This document shows, piece by piece, positions 16,194 to 24,628 of a stretch of 64,000 nt of DNA. Within the stretch, counting starts at the first letter, position 1, and the number at the start of each line of letters is the position of its first letter. The position numbers and the translations under genes were made by a program. Below the pieces are notes generated by a model. It was not told the DNA's origin and ran no database searches. It saw only the letters and a program-made list of their open reading frames with translations. This DNA comes from Sphingomonas crocodyli (GTDB lineage: Bacteria; Pseudomonadota; Alphaproteobacteria; Sphingomonadales; Sphingomonadaceae): NCBI RefSeq assembly GCF_004005865.1, contig NZ_SACN01000001.1, forward strand, positions 1,612,001-1,676,000, given 5' to 3'.

Positions 16194-16318
16194 ATCCTCC
16201 CCCGCCAGGGGGAGGTGTCAGCGCAGCTGACGGAGGGGGAGGAAGCGATGATCTGGAGTTTGTCGCCGTCCTCCCCCTCCGTCGCCTTCGGCGCCACCTC
16301 CCCCTGGCGGGGGAGGAT
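16194..16318. repeat. Intergenic inverted-pair repeat with perfect 24-bp arms
   Basis: Outer arms 16194-16217 and 16295-16318 are perfect inverted copies starting ATCCTCCCCCGCCAGG. Inner arms 16231-16242 and 16270-16281 (CGGAGGGGGAGG and its complement) are also perfect. The spacer differs from the element at 12085-12215, but the ATCCTCCCCCG ends match, so both belong to one dispersed family. Confidence 0.8.
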
Positions 16319-16324
16319 CGAGGT

Positions 16325-16361
16325 ACACAAACGAAAAGGGCGGCCCCGCGGGACCGCCCTT
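16325..16361 (-). terminator. Rho-independent terminator of carD
   Basis: On the minus strand AAGGGCGG and CCGCCCTT form an 8-bp stem closed by a short GC-rich top with one mismatch, followed by TTTTCGTTTG. It lies 26 nt past the carD stop codon. Confidence 0.8.
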
Positions 16362-16386
16362 CGTATCTCCACGCGGGAGGCGCCGA

Positions 16387-16905
16387 TCACTTGTTGTGAA
16401 TAGCGGCCGCCTTGCGCAGGATGTCGAGGATCTTCTCCATCGCCGCCGGCTCGTCGATGGCTTCCATCGCGGCGAGTTCGCGGGCGAGGCGGCTTGCGGC
16501 CGCTTCGAAGATCTGGCGTTCCGAATAGCTCTGCTCGGGCTGGTCGTCGGCACGGAACAGATCGCGGACCACTTCGGAGATCGACACGAGGTCGCCCGAG
16601 TTGATCTTCGCTTCATATTCCTGCGCGCGGCGCGACCACATGGTGCGCTTCACCTTGGGCTTGCCCTTCAGCGTGGTCAGCGCCTCGCCCATCGTCACCG
16701 ACGAGGAGAGCTTGCGCATGCCAACGGCTTCCGCCTTGTTGGTGGGCACGCGGAGCGTCATGCGCTCCTTTTCGAAACGCAGGACGTAGAGCTCGAGTTT
16801 GGCTCCGGCGATTTCCTGGCTCTGGAGTTCGACCACGCGGCCGACACCATGCTTGGGGTAAACAACATAATCGCCGACAACGAAGCTCAGCGCCTTGGCA
16901 GCCAT
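16387..16905 (-). CDS. carD: CarD-family transcriptional regulator
   Basis: 172 aa. The N-terminal RNA-polymerase-interacting Tudor-like domain begins FVVGDYVVYPKHGVGRV. The helical C-terminal domain holds KVKRTMWSRRAQEYEAKI with the conserved Trp expected to wedge into the promoter bubble. CarD binds the polymerase beta subunit and stabilises open complexes, often at rRNA and growth promoters. It is separated from the ferredoxin gene by about 260 nt and has its own terminator. Confidence 0.92.
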   Translation of the reverse strand: MAAKALSFVVGDYVVYPKHGVGRVVELQSQEIAGAKLELYVLRFEKERMTLRVPTNKAEAVGMRKLSSSVTMGEALTTLKGKPKVKRTMWSRRAQEYEAKINSGDLVSISEVVRDLFRADDQPEQSYSERQIFEAAASRLARELAAMEAIDEPAAMEKILDILRKAAAIHNK

Positions 16906-17073
16906 TTATTCACCTTTCCACGGGAAGCATCGCCCGATCCCATCCGGTCCGCGTCCCCAATCGGCGGCCGAACGGCAATGATGCGACGCTGTTCAACAGG
17001 TTCCTTGTCACGTGCGCGAGCAGAAGCGCGCCATCTTGCGACTCTCTATATCAGATAAAGCCGACAAAATCCA

Positions 17074-17101
17074 GCATCACGGGGATGTTACCCCGTGATG
17101 C
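17074..17101 (-). terminator. Terminator-like hairpin after fdxA
   Basis: Perfect 11-bp arms GCATCACGGGG / CCCCGTGATGC around a 6-nt loop, 64 nt past the fdxA stop. On the minus strand it is followed by TGGATTTTG, a weak U-tract. Confidence 0.55.
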
Positions 17102-17164
17102 AGACATCGGACCGCAACATTCTCTATCCATTGTGGGGTCTTAGGGCGACCCCGAGGGCAGGAC

Positions 17165-17503
17165 TCAGTCGCCCTGACCGGGTTCTGCCGAGAAGTGCGC
17201 TTCATATTTGCCCGGCACGTTCTTCCACTCGTCGGCGTCGGCCGGCGCGTCGCGCTTGCGGGTGATGTTCGGCCACTGATTGGCGAACGTGTTGTTCAGC
17301 TCCAGCCACTGCTCCAGACCGCTTTCGGTATCCGGCAGGATCGCTTCGGCCGGGCACTCAGGCTCGCACACGCCGCAGTCGATGCACTCGCTGGGGTTGA
17401 TCACCAGCATGTTATCGCCCTCGTAGAAGCAATCGACGGGGCATACTTCCACGCAGTCCATATATTTGCAGCGGATGCAGGCGTCGGTAACGACGTAGGT
17501 CAT
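17165..17503 (-). CDS. fdxA: Seven-iron ferredoxin (3Fe-4S / 4Fe-4S)
   Basis: 112 aa from [10 protein letters not shown]; the longer upstream frame is a leader artefact. Cysteines 9, 12, 17, 21, 25 and 40, 43, 46, 50 give the CxxCxxxxC...CP and CxxCxxCxxxCP arrangement of FdxA-type ferredoxins, followed by the ~50-residue C-terminal extension usual for this family. Soluble electron carrier. The order helicase, S4 protein, ferredoxin, CarD is widely kept in alphaproteobacteria. Confidence 0.93.
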   Translation of the reverse strand: MTYVVTDACIRCKYMDCVEVCPVDCFYEGDNMLVINPSECIDCGVCEPECPAEAILPDTESGLEQWLELNNTFANQWPNITRKRDAPADADEWKNVPGKYEAHFSAEPGQGD

Positions 17504-17549
17504 TTTGGCTCCCCGGGGACGAAACCGCGTCGCCCTATGTCGAGTGGGC

Positions 17550-17825
17550 TCAATCGTCAACCGAGTTGGGCTTTGCCGATCCCAAGTCGGTGTAACAGCT
17601 CCGCGCCTCGGGGGCGGGGCCGCGGCGGGCCGGCAGCGCCTCCACGCGGATCACGCGGACCCGGTCGTGCAGCGGAAAAGTCAGCACATTTCCGACACGA
17701 ACGGCGGCATGCGCCTGTTCGACGACGCGCCCGTCGATCCGCATATGGCCGGCTTCCGCGATGTCCTGCGCCAGGCCGCGGGTCTTCGTCAGTCGTACGA
17801 ACCAGAGATATTTATCGAGCCGCAT
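17550..17825 (-). CDS. S4-domain RNA-binding protein (Hsp15-like)
   Basis: 91 aa. It begins [16 protein letters not shown], the hallmark start of S4-domain Hsp15/YrfH-like proteins, which bind stalled or free 50S subunits. Residues 1-60 form the alpha-L RNA-binding motif and the tail is basic and flexible. It starts 2 nt after the helicase stop, so the two are translationally linked. A longer frame upstream is only a shadow of the helicase gene. Confidence 0.85.
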   Translation of the reverse strand: MRLDKYLWFVRLTKTRGLAQDIAEAGHMRIDGRVVEQAHAAVRVGNVLTFPLHDRVRVIRVEALPARRGPAPEARSCYTDLGSAKPNSVDD

Positions 17826-17827
17826 GG

Positions 17828-20359
17828 CTATCGGGTTGCATGGCCGGGCCACAGATCGGCCAGCGCGCCGAAGGCGTTGCCCGGCCGCGCGACGGGCGGG
17901 CGTTTCGGCTGATCGCGTTTGCCCTTCCACACCCACACATTCTCGCCATCGGCGCGGAAGCCGAGCGCGAGCATCAATTGCGTGAAGCTGGCCCCGCGCA
18001 ATCCTAGCGAGGTGGCGAGGCCCGGATCGGGGCAGAAGGGCTTGCGGCCGGTGCGCGTGTCGTGCGCCAGCCGCGCGAGTCGTTCGGCCTGATCGACGCG
18101 CAGCATCTGGGCGCCCAGCGCGCGATAGCCGGCGCGCGTCATCGCCTCGCACGCGTCGCGATCGGGCGGCGTGGCGATCGATACCGCGCCGGGAATCGGC
18201 AGTTCGGGCATGTCGGCATCCTCGGCCGCCGCGAACAAAGCCAGCCGCCAGCGCGTCGGTTCGGGCTTGAGCAAGGTCGGCGCATAGACGTCGAGCGTGC
18301 CGAGCTTCACGTCGAGCCGGTCGGCGCGCGACCGCCCCTCGCGATCGAGATGCTCGATCGCCGATGCCAGTTCGCGCCGCGCGATGATCCCGCCGGCTTC
18401 GGCCAACGGCGACAGAAGCGCGCGCAGGCTGGGCGAACAGGCGGGATCGCGCGCCGCCTCGAAATAGCGGGTGAGGGGCTTCAGTTCGCGCTGGATGCGG
18501 CCTTCGAGCCACACGGCCAGCCGCTGCTCCACTCCGGTCCGGTCCGCCGCCGACAGGCTGTCGAGCGCGCGATGCAGGTTGATGCGCGGGGTAAGGAGGG
18601 TGCGCCCCTTACCCAGCCGCGCGACGACATCGCCGCGCCAGAAGATCGCGACCGGCCGGCCCGCATCGGTCGCCAGCGTGAAATGACTGTCCTCGTCGGC
18701 CGCCAACTGGCGCGCGCGGGACGATAATTCGGTCACGAGCCGCCGTTCGGCCGCCGCCATCAGCCGCTTCATGTCGCCGTGGCGCGCGCGATGATCGGGC
18801 TTGAAGCGGAAGCCGATCAGGCGGCCGATCGGCTCGCCATCGACGGTGACGGTGCCTTCTTCGTCGACCTTGACGGGCAGCAGCATCTCGCCGCCCTTCG
18901 CACCCAGTTCGCGCATCAGCACCGACGTGCGCCGATCGACGAAACGCTGCGTCAGCCGCTGGTGGAGCGCATCGGACAGCTTTTCCTCAAGCGCGCGGGT
19001 GCGTTCGGCCCAGGTGTCGGGATCGGCGAGCCAATCGGCGCGGTGGGCGATATAGGCCCAGGTGCGCACCCCTGCGATCCGATCGGCCAGCGTTTCGACA
19101 TCGCCCTGCACGCTGTCGAGCCGCGCCAGTTCCTCGGCGAACCAGGGCACGGGCAGGTGGCCGTCGCCCTCGCTCAGATGGCGGAAGATGCGGCTGACGA
19201 GGCGGCTGTGCGGCTCGGCGCCGGTCTTGCGGAAATCGGGCAGGCCGCAGGCGGCCCACAGCCGCGCGATCATCCGCGGCCCGCGTGCGCGTTCGCGCAC
19301 CCAATCCTCGTCGGCCAGGCGCTTGAGCACTGCCAGATCGACTGCCTGTGGTGCCGCGCGCAGCACGGGGCGATCGGGTCGACGCTGCAGATCGGTGAGC
19401 AGCGCGTCGAGGCTTTCGAACGATGGCGCGCCAACCCGCCAGTAGAGATGATCGAGCGGCGGGAAGACGTGCGCCTCGATCTTGTCGACTTCCTCATCCT
19501 CGAACCGCGCGCCCTGCGATCCTTCATAAGCGAGCGTGCCGAAGGTGCCGTCGCGCTGGTGGCGGCCCGCGCGGCCGGCGATCTGCGCCATCTCCGCAAC
19601 CGTCAGCCGCCGCGCGCGCCGCCCGTCGAACTTGCGCAGCGACGCGAAGGCGACGTGGGTGACGTCCATGTTCAGGCCCATGCCGATCGCGTCGGTCGCG
19701 ACCAGATAATCGACCTCGCCCGCCTGGAACATCGCGACCTGCGCATTGCGGGTGCGGGGCGAAAGCGCGCCCATCACCACCGCCGCCCCACCGCGCAGAC
19801 GGCGCAGCATTTCGGCGACGGCGTAAACCTCCTCGGCCGAAAAGGCGACGATCGCGGATCGCGGGGGCAGGCGCGACAGCTTGGTCGCACCCGCATAGCT
19901 CAAGGTCGAAAAGCGCGGCCGGCCGATGATCTCGGCATCGGGCACCAGCGCACGCAGCACCGGCCGCAGCGCCTCCGAACCCAGGATCATCGTCTCCTCG
20001 CGGCCGCGCGCGCGCAGCAGCCGATCGGTGAAGACGTGTCCGCGCTCGGGGTCGGCACCCAGTTGCGCTTCGTCGAGCGCCACGAACGCGAACTCGCGAT
20101 CGAGCGGCATCGATTCCGCCGTGCAGAGATAATATTGCGCGTCGGGCGGCAGGATCTTCTCCTCGCCGGTGATCAGCGCGACGCGCTCCTTGCCCTTGAT
20201 CGCGACGACCCGGTCGTAAACCTCGCGCGCCAGCAGGCGCAGCGGGAAGCCGATCATGCCGCTCGAATGCCCGCACATCCGCTCGATCGCGAGATGCGTC
20301 TTACCGGTGTTGGTCGGACCCAGGACGGCCACGACCGGCTGGGCTGCGAAACGAGCCAT
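17828..20359 (-). CDS. SUV3-like superfamily 2 RNA helicase
   Basis: 843 aa. Walker A GPTNTGKT at about 14-21, motif II DEAQ near residue 96, motif V-like ATDAIGMGLNMD and motif VI QIAGRAGRHQRDG place it with SUV3/mitochondrial-degradosome-type helicases. The N-terminal ~380 residues are the helicase core; the long C-terminal region is accessory and specific to alphaproteobacteria, rich in Arg/Glu. Likely role: ATP-dependent RNA unwinding, possibly with the co-transcribed S4 protein in ribosome or RNA quality control. Confidence 0.85.
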   Translation of the reverse strand: MARFAAQPVVAVLGPTNTGKTHLAIERMCGHSSGMIGFPLRLLAREVYDRVVAIKGKERVALITGEEKILPPDAQYYLCTAESMPLDREFAFVALDEAQLGADPERGHVFTDRLLRARGREETMILGSEALRPVLRALVPDAEIIGRPRFSTLSYAGATKLSRLPPRSAIVAFSAEEVYAVAEMLRRLRGGAAVVMGALSPRTRNAQVAMFQAGEVDYLVATDAIGMGLNMDVTHVAFASLRKFDGRRARRLTVAEMAQIAGRAGRHQRDGTFGTLAYEGSQGARFEDEEVDKIEAHVFPPLDHLYWRVGAPSFESLDALLTDLQRRPDRPVLRAAPQAVDLAVLKRLADEDWVRERARGPRMIARLWAACGLPDFRKTGAEPHSRLVSRIFRHLSEGDGHLPVPWFAEELARLDSVQGDVETLADRIAGVRTWAYIAHRADWLADPDTWAERTRALEEKLSDALHQRLTQRFVDRRTSVLMRELGAKGGEMLLPVKVDEEGTVTVDGEPIGRLIGFRFKPDHRARHGDMKRLMAAAERRLVTELSSRARQLAADEDSHFTLATDAGRPVAIFWRGDVVARLGKGRTLLTPRINLHRALDSLSAADRTGVEQRLAVWLEGRIQRELKPLTRYFEAARDPACSPSLRALLSPLAEAGGIIARRELASAIEHLDREGRSRADRLDVKLGTLDVYAPTLLKPEPTRWRLALFAAAEDADMPELPIPGAVSIATPPDRDACEAMTRAGYRALGAQMLRVDQAERLARLAHDTRTGRKPFCPDPGLATSLGLRGASFTQLMLALGFRADGENVWVWKGKRDQPKRPPVARPGNAFGALADLWPGHATR

Positions 20360-20501
20360 GCCGCCAAGATTGGCAGCTCATGTGACGGATGCAAGCGCCA
20401 CCTTACGAAAGCTTGTCCAACTTGCGACAGCCGCAACCCGTTGCCGCCCCAAAGCCCCGATGCGAAAACGCTATCAGAGGATGCTGAAGGATATTCGGGA
20501 A

Positions 20502-22127
20502 ATGCAACGTTTCGATGCGATCGTGGTCGGCGCCGGCTTTGCGGGCATGCATATGCTGGTCAAGCTGCGCGAGATGGGCATGTCGGCGCTGGTGATCGAG
20601 CGCGGCAGCGACGTCGGCGGGACCTGGTACTGGAATCGCTATCCGGGCGCGCGCTGCGACGTGCCGTCGATGGATTATTCGGTGCCGTGGGACGACGAAC
20701 TCGACCAGGAATGGAACTGGACCGAGCGTTACGCCGCCCAGCCCGAAATCCTGACCTACGCGCTCCACCTCGCCGATCGCCACGATCTGCGCCGCGACAT
20801 CAAGTTCAACACGTCGGTGAACAAGGCCGACTGGAACGAGGACAGCAAGACCTGGACGGTCGGCACCGACACCGGCGACACCTATGAAGCGCGCTTCTTC
20901 ATCAGCGGAGCAGGCGCGCTGTCCGAACCGAACCTGCCCGACATTCCGGGCATCAAGAGCTTCAAGGGCGAACTCTATCACACCGGCCGCTGGCCGCGTG
21001 ACAAGGTAGCGCTGAAGGGCAAGCGCATCGCCGTGCTGGGCACCGGATCGACCGGCGTTCAGGCATCGACCGCGATCGCCAAGGAAGCCGATCATCTGTT
21101 CGTGCTGCAGCGGACCGCGCAATACAGCCTGCCGTGCCTCACCCCGCCGCTGTCGGACGAGGAGATCGGCAAGCGCAAGGCGATCTATCCCGCGCACCGC
21201 GAATGGCAACGCAACAGCTTCGCCGCGACCTTCATGGACGTTGGTTCGCCCTTCGCGATGACGGCGGCGGAACACACGCCCGAACAGCGCCTCGCCAATA
21301 TGGAAAAGTGCTGGGCATCGGGCACGGCGGCTTTGGTCGGCGTCTATGCCGACGTTTCGACCAATGCCGAAACCGCGCAGGAAGTATCCGATTTCGTCCG
21401 CAACAAGATCCGCCAGACGGTGAAGGATCCGGTCACGGCCGAGCGGCTGTGTCCGAAGCCGGGCAGCTATATCGGCACGCGCCGCATCATCATCGACACC
21501 GGCTATTATCAGATCTTCAACCAGCCCAACGTCACGCTGGTGGACATCACCGAAGATCCGATCGTCGAGATCACCGAGACGGGCGTGAAGCTGAAAAGCG
21601 GCACGTTCCACGAGATCGACATGCTGGTCGTCGCGACTGGCTATGACGCCGTCACCGGGCCGCTGCTGTCGATGAACATCACCGGCAAGGACGGGCTGGA
21701 ACTCAAGACCGCGTGGAAGGATGGCCCGCACACCTATCTGGGTCTGATGGTCGCGGGCTTCCCGAACCTGTTCACGATCACCGGGCCGAGCAGCCCCGGC
21801 GTGCTGGCCAACGTGATCTTCTCGATCGACCAGCACGTGCAGTGGATCGCCAACGCCTTCGAACATATGCGCAAGATCGACGCGGTCGAAATCGACACGA
21901 CCGAGGCGGCGCAGACCGAATGGGCGATGCACGCTGCGGAAACCACGTCGCGGGCGCTGCGCATCCACGACGAGAAGAACTGGTATCTGGGGACGAACAT
22001 TCCGGGCAAGCCGCGCTCGGTGCTCGTCTATCAGGGTGGTCTCGGCTTCTACAAAGACAAGTGCAACGAGATCGCGGCCGACAATTATCGCGGCTTCGTG
22101 TTCGAACGGGAGAAGGCTGCGGCCTGA
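20502..22127 (+). CDS. Flavin-containing Baeyer-Villiger monooxygenase
   Basis: 541 aa. The start is the ATG 10 nt after AAGGA; an ATG at 20481 lacks spacing. FAD-binding GAGFAGMH at about 11-18, BVMO fingerprint F-K-G-E-L-Y-H-T-G-R-W-P, NADPH-binding GTGSTG, and ATGYD near the C-terminal third. It would insert oxygen next to a ketone to give an ester or lactone using NADPH and O2. Substrate unknown. Convergent with an Old Yellow Enzyme gene, which with the next gene makes a ketone/enone redox group. Confidence 0.9.
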   Translation: MQRFDAIVVGAGFAGMHMLVKLREMGMSALVIERGSDVGGTWYWNRYPGARCDVPSMDYSVPWDDELDQEWNWTERYAAQPEILTYALHLADRHDLRRDIKFNTSVNKADWNEDSKTWTVGTDTGDTYEARFFISGAGALSEPNLPDIPGIKSFKGELYHTGRWPRDKVALKGKRIAVLGTGSTGVQASTAIAKEADHLFVLQRTAQYSLPCLTPPLSDEEIGKRKAIYPAHREWQRNSFAATFMDVGSPFAMTAAEHTPEQRLANMEKCWASGTAALVGVYADVSTNAETAQEVSDFVRNKIRQTVKDPVTAERLCPKPGSYIGTRRIIIDTGYYQIFNQPNVTLVDITEDPIVEITETGVKLKSGTFHEIDMLVVATGYDAVTGPLLSMNITGKDGLELKTAWKDGPHTYLGLMVAGFPNLFTITGPSSPGVLANVIFSIDQHVQWIANAFEHMRKIDAVEIDTTEAAQTEWAMHAAETTSRALRIHDEKNWYLGTNIPGKPRSVLVYQGGLGFYKDKCNEIAADNYRGFVFEREKAAA

Positions 22128-22151
22128 CCCCGAAGGACCAGGCCGGAAGGC

Positions 22152-23255
22152 TTAGGCAACGAGTAGATCGCGATACTGGCGGGGCTGCGACCGGAGATAT
22201 TGCTTCGGCGCAGCCACCTGCGCGCCCAGATGGGCGGCGGCGTGCCACGGCCAGCGCGGGTCGTAGAGAATACCGCGGGCGAGCGCGATCATGTCCGCAT
22301 CGCCCGTGGCAACGATCGCTTCGGCCTGATCATAATCGGTGATCAGGCCGACCGCGACGACGGGCATGTCCACCGCTTCCTTGACCGCGCGGGCCAGCGG
22401 CACCTGATAGCTGGGGCCGACCGGGATATCCTGCCGCGGATCGAGCCCGCCGCTCGACACATGGATCGCCGCGCATCCGCGCGCTTCCAACCCCTTGGCG
22501 AAGGCGATCGTGTCCTCGATCGTCCAGCCGCCCTCGACCCAGTCGGTGCCCGATACGCGCACCGTCACCGGCCGATCGGCGGGGAAGGCCGCGCGCACGG
22601 CGTCATAGATTTCGAGCGGGAAGCGCATCCGGTTTTCCAGGCTGCCGCCATAGTCGTCCTCGCGCTGGTTCGAGAGAGGCGAGAGGAATTGGTGGAGCAG
22701 ATAGCCGTGCGCCGCGTGGATCTGCACCGCGTCCAGCCCGATCCGGCCCGCGCGCTCGGCCGCCTTGGCGAAGGCGTCGCGGATGCGATCGAGTTCGGCC
22801 TTGTCCATCGCGACCGGCGGATTCTCGCCCGCCTCGAACGGAAGCGGGGAGGGGGCGATCGTCGGCCAGCCATTGGCGTGATCGGGCGCGATCTGCGCGC
22901 CGCCCAGCCAGGGCAGGTCGGTCGACGCCTTGCGCCCGGCATGGGCGAGCTGGATTGCGATCGGCATGTCGGACCAGCGGCGAATGCCTTCGACGGTGCG
23001 GGCCATCGCCGCCTCGTTCGCGTCGCTCCACAGGCCGACGTCGGCATAGCTGATCCGGCCGTCGGGGGTGACGGCGGTGGCTTCGATCGTCAGCAGCGCG
23101 GCGCCCGACAAGGCAAGCTGGCCCAGATGGATCAGGTGCCAGTCGGTCATCGATCCGTCGACGGCCGAATATTGGCACATCGGCGCGATGATGATGCGGT
23201 TGCGCAGCGACAGCTTGGTGGTCGTCAGCGGCGTGAACAAGGCGGGTTGGGACAT
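22152..23255 (-). CDS. Old Yellow Enzyme family NADH:flavin oxidoreductase (YqjM-like)
   Basis: 367 aa TIM barrel. RNRIIIAPMCQYSA is the typical YqjM-class start, with the Cys that tunes the flavin. HAGRKAS, DAVQIHAAHGYLLHQFLSP, YGGSLENRMRFPLE and the C-terminal ADMIALARGILYDPRWPWHAA are all present. It reduces activated C=C bonds of enones with FMN and NAD(P)H. It is followed by an aldo/keto reductase gene on the same strand upstream. Confidence 0.9.
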   Translation of the reverse strand: MSQPALFTPLTTTKLSLRNRIIIAPMCQYSAVDGSMTDWHLIHLGQLALSGAALLTIEATAVTPDGRISYADVGLWSDANEAAMARTVEGIRRWSDMPIAIQLAHAGRKASTDLPWLGGAQIAPDHANGWPTIAPSPLPFEAGENPPVAMDKAELDRIRDAFAKAAERAGRIGLDAVQIHAAHGYLLHQFLSPLSNQREDDYGGSLENRMRFPLEIYDAVRAAFPADRPVTVRVSGTDWVEGGWTIEDTIAFAKGLEARGCAAIHVSSGGLDPRQDIPVGPSYQVPLARAVKEAVDMPVVAVGLITDYDQAEAIVATGDADMIALARGILYDPRWPWHAAAHLGAQVAAPKQYLRSQPRQYRDLLVA

Positions 23256-23279
23256 TGGGAACTCCGGGGGAGGGGATGG

Positions 23280-24293
23280 TTAGTTGAGGCCGGGCAGAGG
23301 GGCTGCCGGATTGACAAGGCCGGCGTCGCGCAGCGCGCGCCAGAACTCGACAGGGACGACCTCGTTCAGCGCGGCGCGATCTTCGGCGATGCGGCCCGGA
23401 CGGCTGGCGCCGGGGATGACCGCCGCGACCGCAGGGTTGGCGAGCGAGAATTGCAGGCCCGCCGCCTTCATGCTGACGCCGTATTTGTCGGCGATCGCCT
23501 TGATCCGCGCGACCTTGTCGAGGATCGCGGGCGTGGCCGGCGCATATTCGAAGTTGGGGCCACCGACGAGCGCGCCCGAGCTGTACGGGCCGCCCGCGAC
23601 GATGCCGAGGCCGCGTTCGACCACCTTGGGCATCAGCCGCTGCAGCGCGCGATCATGGTCGAGCAATGTGTAGCGGCCCGCGAGCAGCGACCCATCCGGG
23701 CGCGGCCCTTCGAGATCGAGCAGCAGTTCGACCGCCTCGACACGATTGACGCCCAGGCCCCACGCCTTGATCACGCCCTCGTCGCGCAGCCGATCGAGCG
23801 CCTTGAACGCGCCCTTGCGCGCACTTTCGAACACGTCGAGCCATTCGTCGCCGTAGAAATCCTGCGCGACGTCATGCACCCACACGATGTCGATATGGTC
23901 GGTCTGCAGGCGCTTCAAACTGTCCTCGATCGACCGCAAAGTCGCGGCTTCGGAATAATCGTTGATCACCTTGTTCGGTCGGCCGTGTTCGAACACCGCG
24001 CCCTTTTCGCCATTGTCGCGCGCACCATCCTCGATCTCGTCGAGCACGACGCGGCCGACCTTGGTGGCGATGACATATTCATTGCGCGGTTTGGCTTTCA
24101 GTGCCTCGCCCATGCGGATTTCGGCCAGGCCGGCGCCGTAGAAGGGGGCGTTGTCGAAGAAACGGATGCCGTCATTCCACGCGGCTTCGACGGTTGCCAG
24201 CGCTTCCTCCTCTGGGATCGCGCGGAACATGTTGCCGAGCGGTGCGGCGCCGAAGCCGAGCGGGGTGGCGGCGAGGATATCCTTGAGAGCCAT
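23280..24293 (-). CDS. Aldo/keto reductase (D-threo-aldose / pyridoxal dehydrogenase-like)
   Basis: 337 aa from the ATG preceded by AAGGAA; a longer frame upstream is less likely. TIM-barrel motifs: GIRFFDNAPFYGAGLAE with the Asp and Tyr of the catalytic tetrad, VIATKVGR with Lys, VWVHDV with His, and VIPGASRPGRIAED at the NADP-binding end. Resembles the D-threo-aldose 1-dehydrogenase/pyridoxal 4-dehydrogenase branch; substrate not deducible. Likely in one unit with the Old Yellow Enzyme gene 24 nt downstream. Confidence 0.88.
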   Translation of the reverse strand: MALKDILAATPLGFGAAPLGNMFRAIPEEEALATVEAAWNDGIRFFDNAPFYGAGLAEIRMGEALKAKPRNEYVIATKVGRVVLDEIEDGARDNGEKGAVFEHGRPNKVINDYSEAATLRSIEDSLKRLQTDHIDIVWVHDVAQDFYGDEWLDVFESARKGAFKALDRLRDEGVIKAWGLGVNRVEAVELLLDLEGPRPDGSLLAGRYTLLDHDRALQRLMPKVVERGLGIVAGGPYSSGALVGGPNFEYAPATPAILDKVARIKAIADKYGVSMKAAGLQFSLANPAVAAVIPGASRPGRIAEDRAALNEVVPVEFWRALRDAGLVNPAAPLPGLN

Positions 24294-24525
24294 GATCAGT
24301 TTCCTTGTTCGGACGTCAGGCTGGCAAGGTTGCGCCAAACCCATTGGCGTTCGGCCCTGCTAACGTCTGTCGATGCGCAATCTGGGCATCGCCTGCCTTA
24401 GTCGCCAGAGCCGTTTGGCGTGCGACGCGACAAGGTTTTCCATGCCCTGCCCAAGTTTCGCACAGGACTCGACTCACGGCCAAAATGATTCGGTTCGTCG
24501 CATTCGGGCCGCAACGGTCCGACTG

Positions 24526-24544
24526 TTAAATTGACTTTAACCAT
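24526..24544 (+). promoter_or_regulatory. Consensus CtrA binding box
   Basis: TTAA (24526-24529), 7 nt, then TTAACCAT (24537-24544) matches the full CtrA consensus TTAA-N7-TTAAC, including the frequent CAT extension. It is 84 nt before the M23 peptidase start. CtrA controls cell-cycle and motility genes in alphaproteobacteria. The rest of the 24294-24628 gap shows no gene. Confidence 0.6.
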
Positions 24545-24628
24545 GTTGGGGCAGAGGGATGGAGCCCGAGGCGTCAATGTCGCGACAGGGCAATGGCTTA
24601 GGCGACATCGGCAAAGAGGGCGAAGGGC

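Noticed and set aside
18779..20887. 702-codon plus-strand frame opposite the helicase
   Set aside because: Shadow of the SUV3-like helicase gene; low-complexity Arg/Ala/Gln translation and it runs into the unrelated monooxygenase start.
22200..24401. 733-codon plus-strand frame opposite the Old Yellow Enzyme and aldo/keto reductase genes
   Set aside because: Shadow frame with compositionally biased translation; both leftward genes have full family motifs.
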